DNA of 64,000 nucleotides from Dactylorhiza incarnata. Its lineage: Eukaryota; Streptophyta; Magnoliopsida; Asparagales; Orchidaceae. Shown here piece after piece: positions 51,875 through 60,633 of this stretch; position 1 is the stretch's first letter, and each line of letters starts with the position of its first letter. The notes below the pieces were generated by a model that was not told where the DNA came from, did no database searches, and worked only from the letters and a program-made list of their open reading frames with translations. Where the stretch lies: positions 514,501 to 578,500 of the forward strand of contig JAWHQI010000267.1 of assembly GCA_033032865.1 (NCBI GenBank), written 5' to 3'. A program made the translations under genes and the position numbers.

Positions 51875-52235
51875 GAGCTTGCGTGTTTGTGGCGAGGTAC
51901 GTGGCACGGGCCACTCTGTTGAGCGAGCTATGGCTCAAAGAGAGCGATGTTCGATCCGTAGCTGCAAGAAACGCTTCGGGGCCCCGAGAAGCTCTTAAGT
52001 CCTTTAGTAGGGCGAGTGCCTGAGCCTGACGTTCCTCCATCTGACGCATTCACTCTTCCACTGAAGAGGCTAGTGCGGCGACTTTCTCCTCGAGGCGCGG
52101 CGTGCTGCCGGTAGGTGAGTTGCTGGAGGCTTGATTGTCAGACTCCTTGCGAGTTGCCCTATCCGTGGTGTGTGTGCCTCCTCTTGTGATTGTCGTCAGT
52201 TGGGGGTGCTTGCGCAGGGCAAGCATAGTCCTCAA
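50820..52235 (-). pseudogene. Gag-protease remnant of a second Tat-like element
   Basis: On the minus strand: RLEEKVAALASSVEE and QAQALALLKDLRA (Gag coiled coil, about 52100-52000), SLKEEIEWLVHLRLLEGF (about 51540-51480), then NPPVEVGGILVDDNISANML (about 51320-51260) and GHPTIPILGSIILLV, which resemble the Tat protease (VDDGSSADVLF pattern, altered at the active site). It then continues as YDVQFIIVLADS, LKGPLLRALRVDAL. Two C/G tracts (51830-51872 and 51107-51131) interrupt it. RT and later domains are absent, and the 60-bp array follows directly. Homology is inferred from motif style only. Confidence 0.6.
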
Positions 52236-53760
52236 AAATTTATTTTAGAGTTTTGGGAACCCTTTCCCACAAACTTCTTTATAGGCTTGATTGTCGGATA
52301 TTTTTATTTATTATTTAACAAATGATGTGGTCGAGTCCACACCTCTAATTTAATCCCTTTAGCTTGATCGAGCATGAGTCCAATGGGGAGAGAGAATGCA
52401 CTGATCAAGGGGGAGAGTCAAATGGGGAAAACCACAAATTTTGTTCAGCGCAAGTCATGACCTAAACATAGTTGGAATGCATTATTATTTAGACCCCTCT
52501 AGATCATCTTCCTCTACTCACCGGTCACCACCTGTCTTATGTGAAGGTTGCAAAATGCTGAGAGCCGCCATCAATAATCCATGGTTAGTTTGATTTATTT
52601 TATGCAAAACAATGTTTTTTGGTACATAATAAATGTTACTATATGGCCATTTACTGTATAGATCCATTAAAAATAAATGAGAAAAATAATTATCAATATT
52701 CATGCATCATATTTTTTTTGTAGATTCAATGCATTACAAAAGTCATTGTCTATAAATTGGAGACATTGATGATAAGATGAGCACAACATGAAAATGATTC
52801 TAAAAATTACTCCTTGATTCTTCTTTTATGTATTATGGTATAATACATGAGGTCAGAGTGCAATCCCGACATATATAATGTCACAACAACAAGATTATTA
52901 TGTAAGTGTTGATTAAATATTAAACTAATGCTTTTATATTAATTTTTATCATGCTTATATAACTTAAAACTATTTATTGATTATCCTGCGGATTCAAAAA
53001 TGATTATTTTGTAGTAATTAAAATAATATCTCCAAACGAATGCTCGTTTTTTTTTCTTTCTAAAAACAGAGGAAGCTTTCTCTTCCAACACGTTTATCAC
53101 AAAAAAATTAATCCATCACTGAACCTTTTTTGAGGGGTTCCCCAACAAGTCAAGGAATAAGAGTGGTTTGCATGTAATTTGAATTCACCTCATCTTATTT
53201 CCCCAACAAGTGATCAAAATCAAAATAATGATGACATATCCTATAAATGTCCTATAAATGTCCAAATATTTTATTTGTTACGGATACTTGAAGATCAAAA
53301 GACACAACATGATCATAAGATGTTTTTTGGAGCTCGCAATATGCAATCTAAACTTCACAATATCATATTCTCTTAAGTATGAGCATGACTATAACAATAA
53401 TTGCGTGTTCGTATGTCTTATAATTATGTTCGTAAGTAAGATGCCCTTGTTTTACCTATGATCAAAAATCAAGATTGAACTTAGCGCCCAAGATCAAAAT
53501 TATTTTTTGAGACCTAAAAAAATATAGAATCCACGCACACTACTCATGAATCTGCATGGTTATTGTCCTTAAATCAGGATAACATCAGCATATAATTGAC
53601 AAGGGTGCGAGCGGTTCGGTTTAGATCCAAACCGAAATCGAACCGACATGCCTCAGTTTTGGGTGTGTTCAAAGTCGGTTTATTAGTATTTATGCATATT
53701 TAGCTCATTTTGGCGTCTACAAGTTCATTTTAACTTGTTGCTGACTGCATCTTCATTAAC
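52236..53760. other. AT-rich DNA without recognised gene
   Basis: Contains the second 75-bp direct repeat (52406-52478). Near 53600-53640 is a GGGTGCGAGCGGTTCGGTTT motif with its near-complement AAACCGAAATCGAACCGAC, possibly a hAT-type MITE end. The rest shows no coding potential. Confidence 0.45.
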
Positions 53761-53789
53761 ATTCTTACAGGTCGACAAGCTTTGCACGA

Positions 53790-54117
53790 CTTTGGTGGGT
53801 TCATCATGAGGACAGACTTTGTCATCATGCTTGTGGAGTTTAGCGTTGGAATTTTTCAGCTATGTTGTTTCGGCTTAGCAATGCGGTTTGCTTAGATCAC
53901 AAGTTTATTTTCGAGCAATGAGGTCATTGAGAGGGAGTTGCAAGTACTTTCTCGAACCATTTTTGACGACAGTGTGATAGTGCATGATGACTGCTCTATT
54001 TGCCTAGGCAAGTTCGAGCATGACGATGAGATCAGAATTCTGCCAACATGCAGACATGTTTTCCATGCTACCTGTGTGGACGAGTGGTTACGCTCTCTCT
54101 ATACATGCCCATCATGA
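53790..54117 (+). pseudogene. ATL-type RING-H2 E3 ligase gene fragment, least decayed copy
   Basis: Plus strand: FVIMLVEFSVGIFQLCCFGL could be a membrane helix. After one stop it continues SLFSSNEVIERELQVLSRTI and DDCSICLGKFEHDDEIRI, then LPTCRHVFHATCVDEWLRSL and YTCPS*. All RING-H2 zinc ligands are present up to the penultimate cysteine. The last cysteine codon is TGA (54115-54117). ATL proteins are membrane-anchored ubiquitin ligases that use the RING to recruit E2. This copy lacks the 4-bp deletion that the 47-48 kb copies share, so it is closer to the ancestral gene. Confidence 0.85.
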
Positions 54118-54194
54118 CTACGGTTTCTCTGCATGATGGATTCTTCCCTTCCGGCACCGGCGGCCTCACCGGCGAATCCGTAACCGCTTAAGAC

Positions 54195-56410
54195 CCTTAC
54201 AATATGCATCTAGAATCTGAAAAACCTATGCATCCAGAAAAGCTTCTAATCAAAATTTTGAATCTAAAAAACTGTGATCGCAAAGATATGCATCCAGAAA
54301 TGCATCTACTAATCAAATTAGCAAACCCGATCGAGCTTCTACGAATGATAAGTCTACAAAAGGATTTGAATCCAAAAATTGTGATTGAAAACATATGCAT
54401 CCAGCACAGCGATAAATCAAATTAGCAAGTCCAACATTCTCCCAATGAGAAGTCTACAACAGAGATTTGAATCAAACATATGCATCCAAAAATCTATAAT
54501 TGGGATCGAAAATTTTGAATCCAAAAATTTTCATGTTCCAGAAAAACAGCTATTTTTCATCGAGGAAGGGAGAAATTGCGTTACCAAAGATCTTGCCGGC
54601 TGGTGGCGTTCGTCAACGGAGAACGAGGCGGCTGAACGCTGCTGACGGCTCTCTGCAGTCCGCGGTTAAACGTAAGGCTCGCTGGCGTGTAGCGTGCGTC
54701 GTCGGAGAAATCTTCCCGTGGATCTGGAGCAAAGACGGAGGCATTCGTAGGAGGAGAACGAAGCACCGGGCTCTCGCGCAGGGCGAAACGAAACGATACG
54801 CATGTAGCGTGCGTCTCGCCGCCGACCGCGTCTAGCGCCGATCTCTCTCTCGACTCCGATATAACAACGCCGCTATCTCTCGACTCCGACCTAAGCAGCG
54901 CCGCTCTCTCTCTGATCTCGCATTTCTCCTTCCCCGGCAGGTACGATCTGGATCTGTATCTCGCATTTCTACGATCTCGCATTCTTCCGCTCCCGATCTG
55001 GCATGAAATGAGCATTTTCTTTCCGGGCACGCATTTTTACGCCCGAGTGCGCATTTACGCTTCTCCCACAGTGGGTAGAAAGAGTTTTATGCCCAGAAAA
55101 TTATGATATCAATTTCTGATATCATTTCATGCCAGATCGGGAGCAGAAGAATGCGAGATCGTAGAAATGCGAGATACAGATCCAGATCGTACCTGCCAGG
55201 GAAGGAGAAATGTGAAATCAGAGAGAGAGCGGCGCTGCTTAGGTCGGAGTCGAGAGAGAGCGGCGTTGTTATATCGGAGTCGAGAGAGAGATCGGCGCTA
55301 CAGAAGACGCGATCGGCGGCGAGACGTGAAATTTTTTCCCGACCTGTAAACGCCATATTTTGGCGATTCGAAGAGCGGGGTCTTATTGCACCGCAGCGCT
55401 CTAAATTAGCGTTTGGCGGGGTGTTTTAAAAACAGTGGCACACAGCTCCTATTAATCTCCCCTAAACATAGCCTTAAGCACAACTCTTTTTTTCTCGAGA
55501 GAAATTTAGGTGCGTTTCTCTCACCTAGAACTAGGTGGGAGAGAAATATAGCCGTATGATCTCAGATCGGACGGTATATAAAATACTGACATTATTTATT
55601 ATTTATAAATACAGGAGTATTTAGGAAAAATACAACCGTATGATCTCTGATCAACGGCTTAGATGCACCATAATCTTAGGTGAGAATAACTCACCTACAA
55701 ATTTTTCTATTTTCTCAGGTGCGGAAAAAAGAGTTGTGCACAAATTTTTTTCTTTTCCAGAACTTCTATTAAGCCAGTAAATATGGCATCCCGCGCGTAT
55801 CGTTTCGCCCTGCGTGAGAGCCCGCTGCTTCGTTCTCCTCCTACGAACGGCTCCGTCTTTGCTCCAGATCCACGGGAAGATTTCTCCGACGACGCACGCT
55901 ACACGCCAGCGAGCCTTACGTTTAACCGCGGACTGCAGAGAGCCGTCAGCAGCATTCAGCCGCCTCGTTCTCCGCTGACGAACGCCACCAGCCGGCAAGA
56001 TCTTTGGTAACGCAATTTCTCCCTTCCTCGATGAAAAATCACTGTTTTTCTGGAACATGAAAATTTTTGGATTCAAAATTTTCGATCCCAATTATAGATT
56101 TCTGGATGCATATGTTTGATTCAAATCTCTGTTGTAGACTTCTCATTGGGAGAATGCTGAACTTGCTAATTTGATTTATCGCTGTGCTGGATGCATATGT
56201 TTTCAATCCCAATTTTTGGATTCAAATCCTTTTATAGGCTTATCATTAGTAGAAGCTAGGACTTGCTAATTTGATTAATTAGTAGAAGCATTTCTGGATA
56301 CATATCTTTGCGATCCCAATTTTTGATTAATTAGTAGAAGAGTTTCTCATTAGATCCAAATTTTTGATTAGAAGTTTTTCTGGATGCATATGTTTAGACT
56401 TCTGGATGCA
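54195..56410. repeat. Large interrupted inverted repeat
   Basis: The outer arm 54195-54805 pairs with the reverse complement of 55785-56410, and the inner arm 54808-55012 with 55110-55320. The spacer is about 100 bp. A 460-bp insert (55326-55784) breaks the right side. Shared landmarks are CATATGCATCCA, GATCGAAAATTTTGAATCC, GATCTTGCCGGCTGGTGGCG and GTGGATCTGGAGCAAAGACG in the outer arm. The inner arm shares TCGAGAGAGAG and ATCTCGCATTTCTACGATC. The outer arm reappears at 5282-5720. The inverted open frames 54500-54835 and 55783-56010 are the two arms read in the same sense. It looks like a fold-back element or an inverted duplication of a captured leader/first exon. Confidence 0.75.
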
Positions 56411-56757
56411 TAAATATTGACTTGGATTGTTTGCATTGTATGAACTTCTGATCCCAATTTTTTTGATCCCAGTGGGCCAGTGGCAATGTATAATCTCCTG
56501 ATCCCAGTTGCAAATTATGCTATGATCGATCTATGAATATGATCAATTGCATTGTCTGTATCTTTGTTTATCAATTTGTTGTAATATGATCATTTGCATT
56601 GTACTCATATTCATGTTTTGATTTTTTGACTTGAATCTTTGCATATGTTAAGGCACATTGATGGGCAAATCGAGAGATGGTGGAATATCAATAAACTAGA
56701 AAACATCTCATGTTATGCTATTTTGCAATTTATGCATACAAGAGGTTGAATTAGGGA
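56411..56757. other. AT-rich intron-like sequence
   Basis: Repeated phrases (TTTTTGATCCCA, TGCATTGTATGAACTTCTGATCCCA) continue from the inverted repeat. No gene was recognised. Confidence 0.45.
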
Positions 56758-57165
56758 ATATGCCAACTACTTAATTCAATAATGATGGTTGGTCCAATGC
56801 GTTGAAGAACTTCAAAGAGCACATCGGTTTGAACTACAATCGCGGACAAATGAAAAATCAAGTGAGATCAATTAAAAGGAACATAAAGAGCTGCTGCTCG
56901 TGAGGTGTAGGCAACAACGATTTACATTTTGGGTCACAATGATCCATCAGAGATGCAAGTGAACGATTCTAACATTCTACAAAAACAATTAGTAGATTTT
57001 TCATGATATGCCTTCGTGCACTGACAAATCTATGCACAATATAACTCCATTTGATCCACAGTTTCAGGCTACTCCTTTAAATAAACGAAATGATGAAAGT
57101 TAAACGCCATTTTTCATGGACTGTAATAGAGTAATTGGTGGTACACACGTTGATGCGTGTTGCGG
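56758..57165 (+). pseudogene. Decayed PIF/Harbinger-like element: Myb/SANT-like and transposase traces
   Basis: At about 56780-56870 the plus strand reads DGWSNALKNFKEHIGLNYNR and GQMKNQVRSIKRNIKS, close to the Myb/SANT-like domain that accompanies Harbinger transposases in plants. At about 57110-57165 it reads FMDCNRVIGGTHVDACCGND, resembling the FxxCIGAIDGTHI motif of the DDE transposase, with the catalytic Asp replaced by Gly. Most of the intervening protein is gone. Identification rests on two short motifs. Confidence 0.5.
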
Positions 57166-57348
57166 TAATGACGTATCTTCCCTTTCTTGGCCGGCATTTT
57201 TTTGGAGACTGCTCAATTCGTGGCTCCTTCTTTTGGAATTCCCCAAATTCCAGCAATTATGGAGGAACATTGGTGACAGAATATATTTCTTTCCGCTGAT
57301 GGAGGAGGATTTCTTGGAAGGGATTGTAATTTATGGAACTATCACCTA

Positions 57349-57387
<39 letters not shown>

Positions 57388-57400
57388 GGGGATTAGGTGA
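57166..57400. other. Unrecognised stretch ending in a 36-G tract
   Basis: Weak open frame to 57349 without domain. The tract 57351-57386 consists only of G. Confidence 0.4.
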
Positions 57401-57800
57401 TATAGCTGTTTTTGAATTTTATGCATAAAAGCTTAACTATTCTATCACAGATCACCAAGCAATCACAGAAACACAAACACACATAAACAACAGATGTATA
57501 GTGGTTTCTCAAGACATGGTGTCTTGAGTAGTCCACTCTCCCTTTGCGCCTTTCTAGCAGTGTGCTAGGATCAGCAAACTCCACCAAAACTCAGGTCCAC
57601 AAGCCCTACAATCTTAGGCCCTCAAGCCTTACACTCAGGCCCTCAAGCCCAACAAACCCAGGCCCTCAAGCCCTACAAAGCTCAGGCCATCAAGCCCTAC
57701 AAATCTCAGGCCCTCAAGCCCTACAAAGCTCAGGCCCTCAAGCCTTACAAGTCTTAGATCTGACACAGATCCTACAGCTCAAGCCCTCAAGCCTTATAAA
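57401..57800 (-). repeat. LTR-like remnant with a ~24-bp tandem repeat
   Basis: 57420-57510 (ATCACAGATCACCAAGCAATC, CAACAGATGTATAGTGGTTTC) resembles the U5 end of Tork-type Copia LTRs such as 30900-30970 read on the same strand, so a solo or truncated minus-strand LTR is possible. From 57590 to 57790 a unit CAGGCCCTCAAGCCCTACAA with 4-7 more bases repeats about eight times. The open frame over it (57544-57816) is a by-product. Confidence 0.4.
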
Positions 57801-58199
57801 GAAAATAGAGAAATAGAAAAAGGACTTTCTTTGGCCGATGAAGATTGGCTTCTTGGGCTTGAAGAGAATCCTTTTGATATTTCCTTGGACAACACTGATT
57901 TCTGATGTAGAGAAGTAGCAGTGTTATCCAAGAGATAATACTACTTGCTACTGAAGAATATGGTGGCGTTTGATTAAGCTTTTCGACTGCTGTGCGGCTG
58001 GGATGCACCGAAATTTTGATAAAAAGCTGGGTTTGGTTCCGCTTATTTCGAAACCTCCGGTTATTAAGAACCGCTATTATCTTCTATACCCCAGCCACGA
58101 CTCCCATCTTGCTTCCAACCGCAGACGCATCGCAAATCGTCCCTGGGCGAAACCCTATCCCTTGCTAGAGGCGCCCGATACCTCCTTCGCTGGCGCCAG
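57801..58199 (+). other. Possible 5' region of the gene fragment at 58.2 kb
   Basis: GC content rises after 57960 and the text becomes leader-like (CCCTGGGCGAAACCCTATCC) just upstream of the ATG at 58215. No promoter element can be fixed. Confidence 0.3.
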
Positions 58200-58549
58200 T
58201 TGCTTGCGGCCCGGATGGCCGTCGTGAACGCAACAATTCCCTCTTCAATCTCCACCTCCCTCTGGTTTGCTCGACGGAACCCCAAGGATAAGGTTTCCAA
58301 GGCCTTCTCCTCCTCTTCAAGCTGTAACTCGAGCTCTGAGCGGCCTCCCCCGCCAGCCAGGGGCAACTATTCGGGGATTCAACTAATGGAGACGGTCAAG
58401 TCTGGGGCCGAGAAAGCGCGCGTCAATTCCTAGATCTACTTTGAGATGAAGCTTCTAGACGAGCAGGTTACAATTATTAGAAATGTACTGAATAGAGATC
58501 CTGAATTGTTCGATTTGTACTTTCAGAATTTCTATTTGTTGATGCGTTG
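58200..58549 (+). pseudogene. N-terminal fragment of an unidentified, possibly plastid-targeted protein
   Basis: From the ATG at 58215: MAVVNATIPSSISTSLWFAR, a Ser-rich, Arg-containing, acid-poor N-terminus like a chloroplast transit peptide. Then come SSSSSCNSSSERPPPPARG and YSGIQLMETVKSGAEKARVN. A TAG at 58431-58433 interrupts, but the same frame continues IYFEMKLLDEQVTIIRNVLN and RDPELFDLYFQNFYLLMR to about 58549. Amphipathic, charged helical text after the stop looks truly protein-coding. CAG/GTTAC near 58466 could be a splice donor. I do not recognise the family. The downstream exons are absent or far away. Confidence 0.45.
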
Positions 58550-58696
58550 AGTGTTGAAAATTGGGAGGAGGAAGCGAATTATAGGAGAAAGGAGTTGAAT
58601 TTGTGTGTGCAAAATTGATGTTGATTGCCATACGGATTGAGATCATGTTTATAAAAACAGATCAATTTTTTTTTTATTATACTATATGTTTAACAT

Positions 58697-58815
58697 AGGA
58701 GAAACTGTGATTTCGATAAATGTTTAGATATAGTATAACGTTACTTATAACATTATATTATAATAATAAACAGGTATTGCGAAACAAACATTTATCGAAA
58801 TCATAGTTTCTCTGC
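58697..58815. repeat. MITE-like hairpin unit 3 (short form)
   Basis: GGAGAAACTGTGATTTCGATAAATGTTTAGATA at the left and AAACATTTATCGAAATCATAGTTTCTCTGC at the right enclose a much shorter AT-rich core than in the other units. Confidence 0.65.
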
Positions 58816-58824
58816 TTAATGAGC

Positions 58825-59060
58825 ATGTATTGTGAGACTGCAGCCATTCATCCACACAGGTAGCATGAAAAATATGTCTGCACGATGGAAGAATTCTAAT
58901 CTCATTGCCATGTTCAAATTCTCCAAGTCAAATAAAACAATTGTACATCGTCCACTGCTACAATGTCATCAAAAATGGTTCGAGGAAGTGCTTGCAACTC
59001 CCTCTCGACAACCTCATTGCTCGAAAAGAAACTTCTGATCCAAGCGCAACACAAAGCTAG
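58825..59060 (-). pseudogene. RING-H2 pseudogene fragment, minus strand
   Basis: Minus-strand text matches the 48.4-kb fragment (GTTGCAAGCACTTCCTCGAA, CGTGCAGACATATTTTTCAT). It lacks the 4-bp deletion, so it derives from a different copy. An inserted TGTA and other indels destroy the frame. Confidence 0.75.
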
Positions 59061-59290
59061 GATCAAAAATTTCTTTTCGAACAATGAGGTTACTGAGAGG
59101 GGGTTGTAAGCACTTTTTCGAATTGTTTTTGATGACATTGTAGCAGTGGGCGACGATTGTTCTATTTTCCTAGGAGAGTTCGGACATGGCAGTGAGATTA
59201 TGATTCTTCCATTGTGCAGACATGTTATGCTACCTGTGTGGATTAATGACTGCAATCTCACAATACATGCTCATTATGCAGAGAAACTGT
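59061..59290 (+). pseudogene. RING-H2 pseudogene fragment, plus strand
   Basis: Head-to-head with 58825-59060. FFSNNEVTERG and CSIFLGEFGHGSEI show that the second zinc Cys (C-S-I-C) is now Phe. It has the 4-bp deletion (CATGTTATGC) found at 47-48 kb. It ends in hairpin unit 4. Confidence 0.78.
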
Positions 59291-59560
59291 GATTTCGATA
59301 ATTATTTAGATAGTTGTCTACATTAATAAAAATGATATTCAATATTATTAAAATATTAATTGTATTGATTATATAATATATTAATACTTTTAATGATATA
59401 GTATGACGTTACTTATAGCATTATATTATAATAATAAGCATGTATTGTGAGATAACTATCTGAACATTTATCGAAATCATAGTTTCTCTGCATAATGAGC
59501 ATGTATTGTGAGACTACAATCATTAATCCACATAATGAGCATGTATTGTGAGACTACAAT
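59276..59560. repeat. MITE-like hairpin unit 4 plus short tandem repeat
   Basis: The AT-rich core is inverted relative to units 1 and 2. After it, a CATAATGAGCATGTATTGTG AGACTACAAT motif is repeated two to three times (59490-59575). Confidence 0.7.
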
Positions 59561-59572
59561 GCATAATGAGCA

Positions 59573-59697
59573 TGTATTTATGCCTAGTTTTGATTACTTC
59601 TTGATTCATTTTCATGGCCCGATCCAAAACTTTTTTGGGTTGTTTTCGTTATTTCCGCTGCGCCTACATATGATGTATGGTTGTAGAAAACCCAACA
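59573..59697 (+). repeat. Probable end of the 5' LTR of the right-edge Copia
   Basis: The segment ends AACCCAACA at 59697, directly before the primer site. The LTR start cannot be fixed without the 3' LTR, which is outside the window; 59573 is only the earliest plausible point (TGTATTTATG). Confidence 0.4.
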
Positions 59698-59698
59698 G

Positions 59699-59709
59699 TG
59701 GTATCAGAG
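59699..59709 (+). other. Primer-binding site, initiator tRNA-Met (right-edge Copia)
   Basis: TGGTATCAGAG is one base after the LTR end CCCAACA, the standard Copia primer site. Confidence 0.88.
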
Positions 59710-60633
59710 GCAGATTGCGGCCATGAATGTTGTTTCAGAAGTTAGGTTATTCCAGGAACGTCTGGGATTTCGTGGTAATTTCTAATTGTTAGAAATTGTT
59801 GTCTCCTTAGCAGTAACCGTCCCTCAAGTGGTTAATGAACCCTTGTATTGTTTTGGATTTTGAATCCAATAATGAGAGACGAGCTTGTCTACTGCTTTAA
59901 GTCGAGTTGTCTTTGCCTTTGCCCAATGCATGTAAATCTGAAGATTTGGAAGAGTTCTAAATGTCCAGATTTAGCCCTTTCGTCTATCAAAGGTTGATAG
60001 TCTTATGTTGTGCACATAAGGGATACATGTGAATTTTAGAAAATTGTTTTTCTGTTGATGTGCACATTGATCAAATGTTGATCATGGTTAAGTGTTAACT
60101 TGCTATTAAAATCCCTTCATCAAATATTAAGTGTTCGGATGCCTTCCGATGGATGACACTCTTCCTGCCTCGATCGATGAAGTGTGGGCTTGCCAATGCA
60201 AGGTGCATTAATCTATCTTGGTAAGGGTGCGAGCGGATAATTGTGATATCCCACTGTCGACATCGGGTCTAACTTAACTAGGTGACCTCAAAGGTTGAGT
60301 GCCTAGAGGCATAGGGTTGGCATGCACCATATGATGGATGCGAAAAAGGAGTTATTCACCAACCATACAAGAGTTGCATGAGGATGCAATTGGCAAGCGT
60401 TGCCTACCTAAATAACTGCATAGTGAGAGAAAAGCCAAAGCTGACTCATTGTGTTGGTGAAATACGGGTCTTGTCCACTAAGAGAGTAGCTCGCATGGAC
60501 TCTCCGAATTGATAGTGAGGGCTATCAATTTGAATAAAATAGTGGGAGTATTTAATTGAAGTCCAAATTAAAATAAATTGTATTTTGAAATTTTGGTACT
60601 GATTAAATTCTGCATGAATTCTTGTAGAATTCC
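59710..60633 (+). other. 5' leader of right-edge Copia
   Basis: Noncoding leader between primer site and gag ATG. No tandem repeats stand out. A GGGTGCGAGCGGATAATTGT motif near 60225 recalls that at 53603. Confidence 0.6.

Noticed and set aside
57544..57816. 90-codon frame with PQALQSSG repeats
   Set aside because: Caused by the ~24-bp tandem repeat; no other support.
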